Of a DNA stretch of 64,000 bases, positions 8,704 through 18,347 are shown in pieces. The translations under genes and the position numbers were made by a program. The notes under the pieces are model-generated. The model was not told the DNA's origin, did not search any database, and saw only the letters and a program-made list of their open reading frames with translations. Each line of letters starts with the position of its first letter. Within the stretch, counting starts at the first letter, position 1. The stretch comes from CAJMNU01 sp905214855 (GTDB taxonomy: Bacteria; Bacillota; Clostridia; Lachnospirales; Lachnospiraceae). The stretch is taken from assembly GCA_937890595.1 (NCBI GenBank), contig CALADM010000003.1:1-64000 (forward strand), given 5' to 3'.

Positions 8704-9570
8704 TTAGTGAGATATTTGTGAAAGAATTGTGTTACGGGCTTCTCGTGGTGTTTTACCATGATATTTACGGAATGCTTTTGTAAAATAATTCTGGTCAGAA
8801 AAGCCACATGCCTCTGCGATCTCACGAATAGGCATATCACTTTGGCGTGCCAGAAGTTCTAATGCTTTTTCCATTCGGATCGCATTCAGGTATTCCATAA
8901 TAGATCTGCCATATGCCTTGCGGAAGGAAGCTGATAATGTGGCGCGGCTGCAATAGAAGGCATCACAGAGCTGATCCAGAGAAATATCAGATGCAAAATT
9001 TTGGATCAGATAGGAACGGATGCGGTCTGGCAGATTTTTGGCTGGTGTTTTTAAATAATTGCTCAATGTGATATAAGAGGCACAGATTTCCATGATAGAG
9101 ATACAAGATTGGATCTGCTCTTTGGAACGGCTGGGAATAGTGTTTACATATTGCTGAAGAAGATTGGGATCTTCTACAAAAGGCAGTGCTTTCTGATAGA
9201 CGTGATCCCGGCTGGTCTTTTGCGTGTCGATGGTCTGTCCCATCATCAGATATCCAGAAAGAACTCCAAAATGGTACAGGGGAGCAACAGCTTCATAGAG
9301 ACCACAGTGACAGCGGTAAATGCAGACATCTCCCTGTTTTTGCACTTTTTCAAATGCTATTTTATCAAAAGAATGGCATAGAGAAAGTGCTTTTTTATTT
9401 TTTTGGATCATACGGCAAAAAGGAGTCAGTTCCTCCGGCCATGCACATAGCTGCTTGAGGTTGGCATCATACAGACTCATGCGAAATCCAGAGACAATGT
9501 AAAGTTCCTTTAAAATGGATTGGAGTTTTTCAGATAAATTTGTTTCAGAATGTTCCGTTTTTGAAAACAT
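8704..9570 (-). CDS. AraC-family regulator with PocR sensory domain
   Basis: This 288-residue protein has an N-terminal PocR-type ligand-sensing domain (about residues 10-135) with cysteines at 52, 65, 83, 87 and 89 and the motif CHCGLYEAVAPL. A C-terminal AraC DNA-binding domain with two helix-turn-helix motifs follows (about 185-285; IREIAEACGFSDQNYFTKAFRKYHGKTP). PocR domains are thought to bind small organic ligands. The gene diverges from the nucleotidyltransferase/kinase genes across about 225 bases, so it is the natural regulator of the carbohydrate locus to its right and probably an activator responding to a pathway intermediate. The ATG is preceded on the minus strand by AGGAGGTACTAAAAACA. 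Confidence 0.88.
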   Translation of the reverse strand: MFSKTEHSETNLSEKLQSILKELYIVSGFRMSLYDANLKQLCAWPEELTPFCRMIQKNKKALSLCHSFDKIAFEKVQKQGDVCIYRCHCGLYEAVAPLYHFGVLSGYLMMGQTIDTQKTSRDHVYQKALPFVEDPNLLQQYVNTIPSRSKEQIQSCISIMEICASYITLSNYLKTPAKNLPDRIRSYLIQNFASDISLDQLCDAFYCSRATLSASFRKAYGRSIMEYLNAIRMEKALELLARQSDMPIREIAEACGFSDQNYFTKAFRKYHGKTPREARNTILSQISH

Positions 9571-9703
9571 TGTTTTTAGTACCTCCTGTTTGAAATAGTA
9601 AAGTGTGAATAAAGTAATGTGGTATAAAAAACCATACGAAAATCCTAAAATAGAAAAAATAATAAAAACTATCTGATATTACTAAATATTATACAATATT
9701 CCA

Positions 9704-9732
9704 TTGGAAAGACAAGTGGATTTTACTATAAT
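9704..9732 (+). promoter_or_regulatory. Promoter of the sugar-nucleotide operon
   Basis: TTGGAA (9704-9709), 17 bases and TATAAT (9727-9732) precede the nucleotidyltransferase gene by about 60 bases. It lies in the intergenic region divergent to the AraC/PocR gene, which is where that regulator would be expected to bind. Confidence 0.7.
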
Positions 9733-9794
9733 GAAAACAGAAACGACAGCACGGAAGAACGTAAAAAGAATTCATATGTATGGAGGGTACAAAC

Positions 9795-10721
9795 ATGGAG
9801 AAGAAACCGGTATTGGTGATTATGGCTGCAGGTATGGGAAGTCGTTATGGTGGGCTGAAACAGATTGACCCAATTGATGAATTTGGCAATCTGATCATTG
9901 ATTTTTCTATCTATGATGCGAAGGAAGCAGGATTTGAAAAAGTAGTCTTTATCATCAAGAAAGCAATCGAGGAAGATTTTAAAGAGCATATTGGAAATCG
10001 AATCGCAAAGCAGATTGAGGTAGAGTATGTTTATCAGGAGCTTGATAAATTACCGGAGCAGTATCAAGTACCAGAAGGACGTGTAAAACCATGGGGAACT
10101 GGTCACGCGATCCTGTGTGCAAAGGATGCGATTGACGGAGCACCATTTGCTGTGATCAATGCAGATGATTACTATGGAAAATCCGCATTTCGTTCTATCT
10201 ATAACCAGTTAGCAGACCAGAAGGACGGAGATAAATATGAATATGCTATGGTTGGATACGACTTATATAAGACACTGACAGAAAATGGACATGTTGCAAG
10301 AGGTGTGTGCAGCGTAGAGAACGGAAAACTGGCTGATATCGTGGAGAGAACACGTATTGAGAAACATGGAGAAAACGCAGAATTTACAGAGGATGACGGG
10401 GCGACATGGACAGGACTTCCTCATGGAACCATCGTTTCTATGAATTTGTGGGGATTTACACCAAGTATCCTTGGAGAGCTGGAGCAGAGATTTGCAGGAT
10501 TTTTAGATAAGAATCTTCCAGTAAATCCAATTAAATGTGAGTATTTCCTGCCATTTGTAGTGGATGAGATCTTGAAAGAAGGAAAGGGCGAAGTAACCGT
10601 TCTGACTTCTGCTGACAACTGGTATGGTGTTACTTATAAAGAAGATAAAGAGATGGTTGTAAACGCAATCCGTGGTTTGAAAGAAAAAGGATATTATCCA
10701 AATCGTTTATGGGAGGAATAA
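9795..10721 (+). CDS. Sugar-1-phosphate nucleotidyltransferase
   Basis: This roughly 308-residue cytoplasmic enzyme has the nucleotidyltransferase signature MAAGMGSRYGGLKQI near its N-terminus, a GTGHAILCA nucleotide-site motif and the metal-binding INADDYYG. Such enzymes join a sugar 1-phosphate to UTP or another NTP. The substrate cannot be read from the sequence. The NahK-like kinase two bases downstream makes N-acetylhexosamine 1-phosphates, so formation of UDP-GalNAc or UDP-GlcNAc is the reasonable inference. ATG 9795 is chosen because GGAGGG (9782-9787) lies 7 bases upstream; the earlier in-frame ATG at 9780 overlaps that site. First gene of the operon controlled by the divergent AraC regulator. 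Confidence 0.82.
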   Translation: MEKKPVLVIMAAGMGSRYGGLKQIDPIDEFGNLIIDFSIYDAKEAGFEKVVFIIKKAIEEDFKEHIGNRIAKQIEVEYVYQELDKLPEQYQVPEGRVKPWGTGHAILCAKDAIDGAPFAVINADDYYGKSAFRSIYNQLADQKDGDKYEYAMVGYDLYKTLTENGHVARGVCSVENGKLADIVERTRIEKHGENAEFTEDDGATWTGLPHGTIVSMNLWGFTPSILGELEQRFAGFLDKNLPVNPIKCEYFLPFVVDEILKEGKGEVTVLTSADNWYGVTYKEDKEMVVNAIRGLKEKGYYPNRLWEE

Positions 10722-10723
10722 AA

Positions 10724-11851
10724 ATGGGAGTTGCAGCAGAATTAGCAGGGGGAAAATGCAGTAAGATAGAAGAAGCTATAGCAGCATTTCAGCTTGAAGG
10801 AGAGCCGGTAAGCTGTCAGAGATATGGAAGCGGACATATCAATGATACATTCTTGTTAGTATGCAGACAGGGAGAGAATGAGAAGAAATATATTCTCCAG
10901 AGAATGAATAATGACATCTTTAAGGATGTGGCAGGTCTGATGAAGAATGTGTCTGGTGTAACAGAGTATTTAAAAAAGATCATTGTTGAGAATCATGGAG
11001 ATCCAATGAGAGAGACTTTGAATCTGGTTCTTACAAAAGATGGTAATTTTTATTATGAAGACAGCATAAAGAGCTATTGGAGAGTGTATCATTTTGTTTT
11101 AGGTGCTACTACATATGACGTTGTAAAGAAGCCGGAAGATTTTTATCAGAGTGCAAAAGCATTTGGACATTTTCAGAGACTTTTGGCAAAGTATCCAGTA
11201 GAAGAGCTGACAGAGACGATTCCGGATTTCCACAATACACCAGTTCGTTTTGAGACATTTAAGAAAGCAGTTGAGGAAGATATTTGTCACAGAGCAGATG
11301 GCTGTCGTGAGGAGATTAAGTTTGTTATGGACCGTGCACAGGAGATGGGAACGGTCATGAAACTTTTAGAGAGTGGAGAAATGCCATATCGTGTAACACA
11401 TAATGATACAAAGCTGAATAACATCATGATCGATGATAAGACAGGTGAGGCTCTCTGTGTTATTGATCTGGATACTATCATGCCGGGAGCATCTGTGTTT
11501 GATTATGGTGATTCTATCCGTTTTGGCGCTAACACGGCTGCTGAAGATGAGGTGGATCTGAGCAAAGTTTCCTTATCCCTGCCACTCTTCGAGATCTATA
11601 CAAAAGGATTCTTGGAGGGCTGTGAGGGAAGTCTGACACAGACAGAAGTGGATATGCTGCCAATGGGCGCAAAATTGATGACATTAGAATGTGGTATGCG
11701 TTTCCTGACAGATTATTTACAGGGAGATACCTATTTCAGGATCCATAGAGAAAATCATAATCTGGATCGCTGTCATACACAGTTTGGTCTGGTCGCAGAT
11801 ATGGAAGCAAAATGGGATGAGATGAAGGAAATCGTTAAAAAACACCAGTAA
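10724..11851 (+). CDS. nahK: N-acetylhexosamine 1-kinase (NahK-like)
   Basis: This roughly 375-residue phosphotransferase-fold kinase closely resembles bifidobacterial NahK, which phosphorylates GalNAc or GlcNAc at the anomeric hydroxyl. Visible motifs are YGSGHINDTF near the N-terminus, HNDTKLNN (His226-Asn233, catalytic Asp228), VIDLDTIMPG (metal-binding Asp248/Asp250) and YGDSIRFGANTAAEDE. Its start ATG lies two bases after the stop of the nucleotidyltransferase gene, with GGGAGG 7 bases upstream, so the two are translationally coupled. In bifidobacteria NahK serves lacto-N-biose use. Here no lacto-N-biose phosphorylase is present and the neighbours are sulfatases, GH88 and PL8, pointing to GalNAc released from a glycosaminoglycan. 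Confidence 0.88.
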   Translation: MGVAAELAGGKCSKIEEAIAAFQLEGEPVSCQRYGSGHINDTFLLVCRQGENEKKYILQRMNNDIFKDVAGLMKNVSGVTEYLKKIIVENHGDPMRETLNLVLTKDGNFYYEDSIKSYWRVYHFVLGATTYDVVKKPEDFYQSAKAFGHFQRLLAKYPVEELTETIPDFHNTPVRFETFKKAVEEDICHRADGCREEIKFVMDRAQEMGTVMKLLESGEMPYRVTHNDTKLNNIMIDDKTGEALCVIDLDTIMPGASVFDYGDSIRFGANTAAEDEVDLSKVSLSLPLFEIYTKGFLEGCEGSLTQTEVDMLPMGAKLMTLECGMRFLTDYLQGDTYFRIHRENHNLDRCHTQFGLVADMEAKWDEMKEIVKKHQ

Positions 11852-11867
11852 GAGAGGCACTGTCATA

Positions 11868-12422
11868 ATGCAGAAGTTTGAGGTAAAAGAGTACCCCTGG
11901 GGAGGGGAATATAGACCTGAGACAACCGCATGGCTGGATTTCAAAGAGGGCAAAGGATTTGAAGTTCGGATGAGATGCGAAGAGCAGGAGATACGTGCAC
12001 AGTATACTCAGAACGATGATCCGGTATATGAGGATAGCTGTATGGAATGTTTTTTGCAGCTGTATCCAAATGAATCGGACGCTTACTTGAATTTTGAGGT
12101 AAATGCCAATGGTGCAATGCACTGTCAGGTGGGGACAGGAAAGTATGACAGAGAGTGTCTTGCCCAAAAAGGGATTTCTCTACCTGTTGTGACAACTCAA
12201 AAAGGGGAAGGTTTTTGGGAAGTTTCCTATTTTATTCCATTGGAATTAATAAAATCTGTGTACGGAAAAGCAGATCTATCGCGGGGAACGATAATCAGAG
12301 GGAATTTCTATAAATGCGGTGATGAGACGAGATATCCGCATTTTGGCTGTTGGGCACGCATAGAAAATGAAACGCCTAATTTTCATCTGCCAAAGTATTT
12401 TGGTGAGATTACTCTGACATAA
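11868..12422 (+). CDS. CBM9-like carbohydrate-binding protein
   Basis: This 184-residue protein matches the carbohydrate-binding family 9-like/DOMON type fold: a PWGGEYRPETTAWLDF opening, a DDPVYEDSCMECFLQL strand region, then a FWEVSYFIPLELI segment and RGNFYKCGD near the C-terminus. Related stand-alone proteins are common in glycan-use loci and their role is poorly known. There is no signal peptide, so it is probably cytoplasmic, where it could act as an accessory or sensing protein. It lies 16 bases after the kinase and is the last gene before a strong bidirectional terminator shared with the convergent maturase gene. Confidence 0.75.
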   Translation: MQKFEVKEYPWGGEYRPETTAWLDFKEGKGFEVRMRCEEQEIRAQYTQNDDPVYEDSCMECFLQLYPNESDAYLNFEVNANGAMHCQVGTGKYDRECLAQKGISLPVVTTQKGEGFWEVSYFIPLELIKSVYGKADLSRGTIIRGNFYKCGDETRYPHFGCWARIENETPNFHLPKYFGEITLT

Positions 12423-12552
12423 TGATATTAGTATGATGACAGAAGGAAGAAGTGATCATAAACATAAAGTGTGAAGTCGTTAGTGTCAGAAGGAAAAGTA
12501 ACCACAGACGAAAGGCAGCGATAACAAACAGGGAAGAGCTGGATATAAGATA

Positions 12553-12620
12553 AGAAAAAGCTGCTGCAAAGAGAAAATCTATAACCACAGGGATAGATCG
12601 CCTTTTGCAGCAGCTTTTTT
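12553..12620. terminator. Bidirectional rho-independent terminator
   Basis: AAAAAGCTGCTGCAAA (12555-12570) pairs with TTTTGCAGCAGCTTTTTT (12603-12620). The run of A before and T after the stem lets it stop transcripts from both the CBM9-like operon (plus) and the maturase gene (minus). Confidence 0.88.
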
Positions 12621-12649
12621 CTTACTTAACATAGAGAAGTCTCTTTAGT

Positions 12650-13771
12650 TCATCCCTTTGATGGATCGATGATATGTGCCACATGCTGAAGGCGTGGCAG
12701 ACAGTGGTCAAAAAATATGCGGAACGCTTCGCAGAAATAATTTGGAAGATCTGCACGGTTAGACATCGTACGATGACGATAACAGCCACCCCGACAGATT
12801 GGAAAATAACGGCAATTTTTACAGTCTTCATGGACAGCTAGGGAGCGTTCCTGAAAACCGATTTCTTTGCGGCGTTTTTGGATTTCGTCAAAATCAACAT
12901 GGTTGAGATTACCTAATTTGTATTCATCTAAAACCCAAAAATCGCAGGGATATACTTCGCCATCTGCTTCTACTACGTTCTGGATGCTGCAAAAACCATT
13001 CATATCACAGGATTCTGCGAATCCTTTTAAAAGAATAGAGACATAGTTCTCAAATTGACGGATATAGACGGTATGACCATGAATAAAATCATCATACCAT
13101 AAATCAAAAAGTTCCCAGAGGAACTCCCCATATTGTTTTGGGGTTAGAGAATATGAAAAAGATCCGGCAGGGCTGTCAATGGGATCTAAACAGGGAATAT
13201 ATTGTTGATATAAAAATCCCATTTTGCGGTAGTAGGCATAGATTTTACGGATAGAAGACGCAGTCCGACTGTTTACTACAGTTAGGATATTAAAATCAAC
13301 ATGATGTTTCTCAAAAAGAGAAATTGTTTTCATAATAGGAAGAAAAGTTCCATTTCCCTGTGCATCTTTGCGGAACAGATCATGTGTGTGGATCGTGCCA
13401 TCAACGGAAATGCCAACTAAAAAATGATGTTTGGCAAAAAAACGTGCCCATTCTTCATCCAGCTTGTAACCATTGGTCTGGATAGCATTGGAAATAGTCA
13501 GATTCTTATGATTATATTCTTTTTGGTAGGCAATGACTTTTTTATAAAAATCCAGACCGATCAGGGTAGGCTCTCCTCCCTGAAAGGCGATCGTGCAGGA
13601 TCCTTCTGCATGATCGAGCGCTTTTTGGATGACATGCCGCAGTGTATCATCTGACATAAAACCATAAGAGCTTTGTTCTCTTTTTTCAGTAATATCGTGA
13701 TAAAAACAGTATTCACAGCGCATGTTGCACATTCCTGAAGAGGGCTTGATAAGTAAATGTACTGGTGGCAT
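12650..13771 (-). CDS. Anaerobic sulfatase-maturing enzyme (radical SAM, anSME)
   Basis: This 373-residue radical SAM enzyme oxidises the active-site cysteine (or serine) of sulfatases to formylglycine without oxygen. The SAM cluster motif is Cys15-Cys19-Cys22 (CNMRCEYCFYHD), followed by a FQGGEPTL SAM-binding strand. The SPASM-type C-terminus has the cysteine sets CSIQN...YPCDFW and CKNCRYFPICRGGCYRHR for two more iron-sulfur clusters. It lies divergent from two Cys-type sulfatases, which are surely its substrates. It ends at the shared terminator at 12553-12620. Cytoplasmic, oxygen-sensitive. The start ATG is preceded on the minus strand by GAAAGGAG. Confidence 0.94.
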   Translation of the reverse strand: MPPVHLLIKPSSGMCNMRCEYCFYHDITEKREQSSYGFMSDDTLRHVIQKALDHAEGSCTIAFQGGEPTLIGLDFYKKVIAYQKEYNHKNLTISNAIQTNGYKLDEEWARFFAKHHFLVGISVDGTIHTHDLFRKDAQGNGTFLPIMKTISLFEKHHVDFNILTVVNSRTASSIRKIYAYYRKMGFLYQQYIPCLDPIDSPAGSFSYSLTPKQYGEFLWELFDLWYDDFIHGHTVYIRQFENYVSILLKGFAESCDMNGFCSIQNVVEADGEVYPCDFWVLDEYKLGNLNHVDFDEIQKRRKEIGFQERSLAVHEDCKNCRYFPICRGGCYRHRTMSNRADLPNYFCEAFRIFFDHCLPRLQHVAHIIDPSKG

Positions 13772-13999
13772 AAAAACTCCTTTCGATATCCATGATATCT
13801 CTTACTTTTATCAGATTGTAAAGTCAATATCCTTTGTGATAGTATAGATAGGAGATAAGTGACTTATTGTTCATAGTATCATCATAATAGAAAACAAAAA
13901 GAAATACAAGGAATTGATAATATTCAATGCCACAGAAAAGGGAATTTTGAAAAAAGAAAAATAAAATCAGAAAAAGAGATTTTTGGAAAGGAAAAAATC

Positions 14000-15412
14000 A
14001 TGAAAAATCTGCTTTTTGTGTTTGCAGATCAGTGGAGAAGAGACGCAATGGGATTTGCGAAGGCAGATCCAGTGAAAACGCCAAATATGGATGAGTTTGC
14101 GAAAAAATCTGTATACTGTACAGACGCAGTGAGTACATGTCCGCTCTGTTCTCCTCACCGAGCAAGCCTTTTAACAGGAAAACACCCACTTTCAACAGGT
14201 TTTTTTACAAATTGTAAACCAGGGCTTTCTATGCGTTTACAGGATTCAGAAATCTGCATAGGAGATGTATTAAAGGCAGAGGGGTATCAAACAGGTTATA
14301 TAGGAAAATGGCATTTAGATGAGCCAGAGGTAAACCATGAACAAAATCCTGCATCTGGGGCAAGGAACTGGGATGCATACACTCCTCCGGGAGTGAGACG
14401 GCATGGATTTGATTTTTGGTACTCTTATGGGGCATGGGATGAACATTTGCATCCACATTACTGGGAAGATTCACCAAAGATGCACAAGGTATCCCAGTGG
14501 TCACCAGAGCATGAGACAGATGTGGCATTATCATGGCTTGAAAAGAGGGAAAATGATAAACCATTTGCACTGTTTCTTTCATGGAATCCACCGCACAGCC
14601 CATATGATCAAGTACCACAGAAATATTTGGATCTTTATCCAAAGGGAAGTATTGAGCTGAAAGAAAATGTGGATCTCACAAATGTACATTACCACACTTT
14701 TGAGGAGGCAGGATACGACAGGGAGAAGATGGAAGAGATCACCAGACAGTATTATGCTGCTGTTTCTGGCTTAGATGAGCAGTTTGGTCGTCTTCAGGAT
14801 GGATTAAGAAAATTTGGTTTAGACAAAGATACCATTGTGGTGTTGTCAGCAGATCATGGAGATATGATGGGATCACATGGATTGATGGCAAAACATGTCT
14901 GGTATGAAGAGTCAATCGGAATTCCTTTGGTAGTTGGCGGAGGAGGAATCCGAAGCGGTATTTGTAACACTGTGATAGGAAGTCCGGATTTTATGCCAAC
15001 AGTTCTTGGACTGCTGGATTTACCAATACCAGAAAGTGTAGAGGGAATGGATTGTTCTGCTGATATTTTGACAGGAGTAGAACATACAGAGAAGATGTGT
15101 TATCTGTGTGCCTGTCCTGGAAGAGCAGAATTTCTGGAGGAGTTCAAAAAAGCAGGTAAAGATCCGATGGAGTTTGGATGGAGAGGAGTCCGAACCAAAG
15201 AGTATACATATGTAGTGGAAGTGGGATATCGGACAGAGCCAGAATTACATAGATATTTGTATGATTTAAGAAAAGATAAGATGCAAATGTTTCCTTATGT
15301 ATTACATGATGCAAAAGAACATCCAATAGCATTGAAGCTGGAAACTGCTTTAGTGAATTGGATGAAAGAGCAAAAGGATGGATTTTGGAAACATTTGACT
15401 GAAATTTCATAA
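14000..15412 (+). CDS. Cys-type sulfatase 1 (family S1)
   Basis: This 470-residue type I sulfatase hydrolyses a sulfate ester, probably on a sugar. Formylglycine arises from Cys50 in CSPHRASLLTG. The calcium site includes Asp10 (FADQWRRD) and Asp285/His286 in SADHGDMMGSHG, and IGKWHLD near 101-107 supplies the conserved lysine and histidine. There is no signal peptide, so the enzyme acts in the cytoplasm on imported oligosaccharides. It starts 228 bases from the divergent maturase gene and is followed 29 bases later by GH88, so both form one transcript. The natural positions desulfated cannot be read; GalNAc-4-sulfate, GalNAc-6-sulfate or uronate-2-sulfate are candidates. Confidence 0.9.
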   Translation: MKNLLFVFADQWRRDAMGFAKADPVKTPNMDEFAKKSVYCTDAVSTCPLCSPHRASLLTGKHPLSTGFFTNCKPGLSMRLQDSEICIGDVLKAEGYQTGYIGKWHLDEPEVNHEQNPASGARNWDAYTPPGVRRHGFDFWYSYGAWDEHLHPHYWEDSPKMHKVSQWSPEHETDVALSWLEKRENDKPFALFLSWNPPHSPYDQVPQKYLDLYPKGSIELKENVDLTNVHYHTFEEAGYDREKMEEITRQYYAAVSGLDEQFGRLQDGLRKFGLDKDTIVVLSADHGDMMGSHGLMAKHVWYEESIGIPLVVGGGGIRSGICNTVIGSPDFMPTVLGLLDLPIPESVEGMDCSADILTGVEHTEKMCYLCACPGRAEFLEEFKKAGKDPMEFGWRGVRTKEYTYVVEVGYRTEPELHRYLYDLRKDKMQMFPYVLHDAKEHPIALKLETALVNWMKEQKDGFWKHLTEIS

Positions 15413-15441
15413 AAGATAAACACAAGAAAAGGAGAAGGGGT

Positions 15442-16620
15442 ATGGCACAGACATTTGAAAACCTGAAAAATTATCCGGGTATGACGGATGAGATCCGAGT
15501 AAAGGCATTGGATGAGGCGGTGAAGATCGCAAAGGCAAATCTTCCAAAGTACACAGACAAATTTGAATCTTCCAATACATTTAATGGAATCTATGAAGCT
15601 GAGGACAATCTGGAATGGACAACCGGATTCTGGACTGGGGTATTATGGTTATCTTACGAGTATACACAGGATGAAGCATTCAAAAAATCTGCATTGGTTC
15701 AGGTTGATAATTTCTTAGAAAGAATTGAAAAAAAGATTGAAGTGAACCATCATGATATGGGATTTTTGTTTAGCTTATCCTGTGTAGCAGCATATAAATT
15801 GACTGGAAGTGAGACAGGAAAGAAAGCAGCGATCATGGCAGCAGATCATTTGGCTTCCCGCTATCGTGAGACTGGTAAATTCCTTCAGGCATGGGGAAAT
15901 GTGGGACAGGCATCAGAGTATCGTCTGATCATTGACTGTCTGTTAAATCTGCCAATTTTATATTGGGCGACAGAAGTGACAGGAGATCCATCTTACGCAG
16001 AGAAGGCAGAGAATCATATTAAAACAGCGATGAAATGTGTTTTGAGACCAGATAATTCTACATACCATACACATTTTATTGATATGGAAACAGGAGAACC
16101 AACTTATGGTGTGACACATCAGGGAAATCGCAATGGTTCTGCATGGGCAAGAGGACAGGCATGGGGAGTCTATGGTATTGCATTGAGCTATCGTTATTTG
16201 AAAAATCCAGAGTATATTGATCTTTTCTGCCGTGTAACAGACTATTTTATTGAACATTTACCATCTGATCTGATTCCATATTGGGATTTTGATTTTGATG
16301 ATGGAAGTACAGAGCCAAGAGATTCTTCTGCATCTGCGATTGCAGTTTGTGGTATTTTGGAGATGGCAAAATATCTTCCAAAGGAAAAAGCAGACAAATA
16401 TTTGGAAGCAGCAGATAAGATGCTTCGGGCATTGGTAGATCATTGTGCAAACACAGATCTGGAAAAATGTAATGGTATTTTACTGCATGGAACATATGCA
16501 AGAAGTTCTGCGGAAAACACCTGTAAGAACCGTGGTGTAGATGAATGCAACACATGGGGCGATTATTTCTATATGGAGGCTCTGATCCGTCTGACAAAAG
16601 ATTGGGAACTGTATTGGTAA
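15442..16620 (+). CDS. Unsaturated glucuronyl hydrolase, GH88
   Basis: This 392-residue GH88 enzyme removes the 4,5-unsaturated uronic acid from the non-reducing end of lyase-made oligosaccharides by hydrating the double bond. The (alpha/alpha)6 barrel shows EWTTGFWTGVLWLSYEYT, HHDMGF with Asp105 and LIIDCLLNLPIL with Asp165. These two aspartates match in position and spacing the catalytic Asp88/Asp149 pair of Bacillus unsaturated glucuronyl hydrolase. HQGNRNGSAWARGQAWG is the conserved substrate loop. No signal peptide. With PL8 downstream and sulfatases on both sides, the product would be free GalNAc (or GlcNAc) plus the open-chain unsaturated uronate. GGAGAAGGGGT precedes the ATG. Confidence 0.92.
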   Translation: MAQTFENLKNYPGMTDEIRVKALDEAVKIAKANLPKYTDKFESSNTFNGIYEAEDNLEWTTGFWTGVLWLSYEYTQDEAFKKSALVQVDNFLERIEKKIEVNHHDMGFLFSLSCVAAYKLTGSETGKKAAIMAADHLASRYRETGKFLQAWGNVGQASEYRLIIDCLLNLPILYWATEVTGDPSYAEKAENHIKTAMKCVLRPDNSTYHTHFIDMETGEPTYGVTHQGNRNGSAWARGQAWGVYGIALSYRYLKNPEYIDLFCRVTDYFIEHLPSDLIPYWDFDFDDGSTEPRDSSASAIAVCGILEMAKYLPKEKADKYLEAADKMLRALVDHCANTDLEKCNGILLHGTYARSSAENTCKNRGVDECNTWGDYFYMEALIRLTKDWELYW

Positions 16621-16693
16621 TAGAAAACTGGATATTAGTTTCATAAAGTTATAAAATGAAAAAAACCAGACAGGAAGATAGAAGGAGAACATT

Positions 16694-18223
16694 ATGGGGA
16701 AAAAAGTAATATTGATTATGACAGATACACAGAGAACGGATATGGTAGGATGTTATGGTCATCCGGATATGAAGACACCAAATTTGGATCGTCTTGCCGA
16801 AGAGGGAATCCGATTTGATTCTGCATATACGACACAGCCAGTATGTCAGCCAGCAAGATCCGCTATTTTTACAGGAAGTTATCCACATTCCTGTGCCGGA
16901 TGGTCTAATTGTATGGGATTATCAGACAATGTACAGAATATAGGACGCAGATTGACAGATAAAGGAATCCATAGTGCTTATATTGGCAAATGGCATCTGG
17001 ATGGTGGAGATTACTTTGGACTGGGACATGCAGCAGATGGATGGGATAAAGAGTACTGGTATGATATGAAGAATTATCTGGAGGAGCTGACAGAGGAAGA
17101 ACGCTATATCTCCAGACAGACATCCAGTATGGAAGATGAAAAGACAAAGGATTGTATTACAGAAGACTTTTGCTATGGACACAGATGTTCCAACAGAGCG
17201 ATTGATTTTATGGAAAAACATCAGGATGAGGATTATTTCCTAGTTGTATCCTATGACGAGCCACATGGTCCATTCCTTTGTCCAGAAGAATTCTGGAAAC
17301 AGTATGAAGGGTATGAATTCCCACACAAGGAAAATATGCTGGATACTCTGGAAAACAAACCAGAGCATCATAGGATCTGGGCTGGAGAAGGATATATGGC
17401 AGCTGCGAAAGAAGATTTTAAGCTGCAGCCAAAATTTTATTTGGGATGTAACAGCTATGCAGATTATGAAATTGGTCGTGTGTTAAATGCAGTGGATAGT
17501 TTTGCAAAGGATGCTGTCATTATTTACACATCAGATCATGGTGATATGTTGTATTCTCATTCTTTAACAGGAAAAGGACCTGCAATGTATCAGGAAATTA
17601 CCAATATTCCTTTGATCATCCGTGGATTTGGTGCTGGAAGAGAAGATAAAAATCCAGTATCCCATATCAATCTGGCTCCGACTATTTTTGATATTTTTGG
17701 TGTGGAGAAACCAAGGGTATTTGAAGGAAAGAGTATTTATGAGGAGTTGAAGACAGGAGAACGTCAGAATGAATATGTATTTATGGAATTTGGGCGTTAT
17801 GAAGTAGATCATGATGGCTTTGGCGGATATCAACCAGTAAGGGCAGTTTTTGATGGAAGATATAAATTAGTTATCAATCTTATGACTTCTGATGAATTGT
17901 ATGATTTGCAGGAAGATTCACAAGAGATGAACAATCTGATCAATCATCCTGACTATGAAGAGCAGAGAGTACGTCTTCATGAGACGCTTTTAAATAACAT
18001 GTATGAGACTAGAGATCCATTCCGTGGATATTACTGGGAGGATCGTCCGTGGCACAGAGTGACAGAGTTTAAAACTTGGGATAGTCGTCTGATGACCAGA
18101 CAGAGAGAAAATGAAGAATATGAACCAAGACAGTTAGATTATGGTACTGGTTTGGAAATGGTACATGCGACGAGAAAAAAAGGTCAATCAGAGGCAAAAT
18201 TTGCAAAAAAACCAAATCAGTAG
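16694..18223 (+). CDS. Cys-type sulfatase 2 (family S1)
   Basis: This 509-residue sulfatase is distinct from the first one. Cys51 in CQPARSAIFTG is the formylglycine site. Metal and sulfate residues are Asp11 (IMTDTQRTD), IGKWHLDGGD near 97-106 and TSDHGDMLYSHS with Asp281/His282. No signal peptide. It follows GH88 by 73 bases and has a strong GAAGGAGAACATT ribosome site. A rho-independent terminator follows it, before the PL8 gene. Two different sulfatases suggest removal of two sulfate positions. It shares the ATRKKGQ-rich basic tail only loosely with relatives, so the exact end of the fold is unclear. Confidence 0.9.
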   Translation: MGKKVILIMTDTQRTDMVGCYGHPDMKTPNLDRLAEEGIRFDSAYTTQPVCQPARSAIFTGSYPHSCAGWSNCMGLSDNVQNIGRRLTDKGIHSAYIGKWHLDGGDYFGLGHAADGWDKEYWYDMKNYLEELTEEERYISRQTSSMEDEKTKDCITEDFCYGHRCSNRAIDFMEKHQDEDYFLVVSYDEPHGPFLCPEEFWKQYEGYEFPHKENMLDTLENKPEHHRIWAGEGYMAAAKEDFKLQPKFYLGCNSYADYEIGRVLNAVDSFAKDAVIIYTSDHGDMLYSHSLTGKGPAMYQEITNIPLIIRGFGAGREDKNPVSHINLAPTIFDIFGVEKPRVFEGKSIYEELKTGERQNEYVFMEFGRYEVDHDGFGGYQPVRAVFDGRYKLVINLMTSDELYDLQEDSQEMNNLINHPDYEEQRVRLHETLLNNMYETRDPFRGYYWEDRPWHRVTEFKTWDSRLMTRQRENEEYEPRQLDYGTGLEMVHATRKKGQSEAKFAKKPNQ

Positions 18224-18347
18224 ATAGAGAGACAGAATAGCTACAGGAGATTTTGCAGCTATAACAGGAGAAAATACTGTGACAGGTAAAAGGTATCAAA
18301 TTATTAGCAGATAAAGAACTTTGAAATATTCTGCAAAGAAAGTGAGA

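Noticed and set aside
12423..12552. Gap after the CBM9-like gene searched for a small gene or RNA
   Set aside because: No open frame with a ribosome site and no structured element apart from the terminator that follows.
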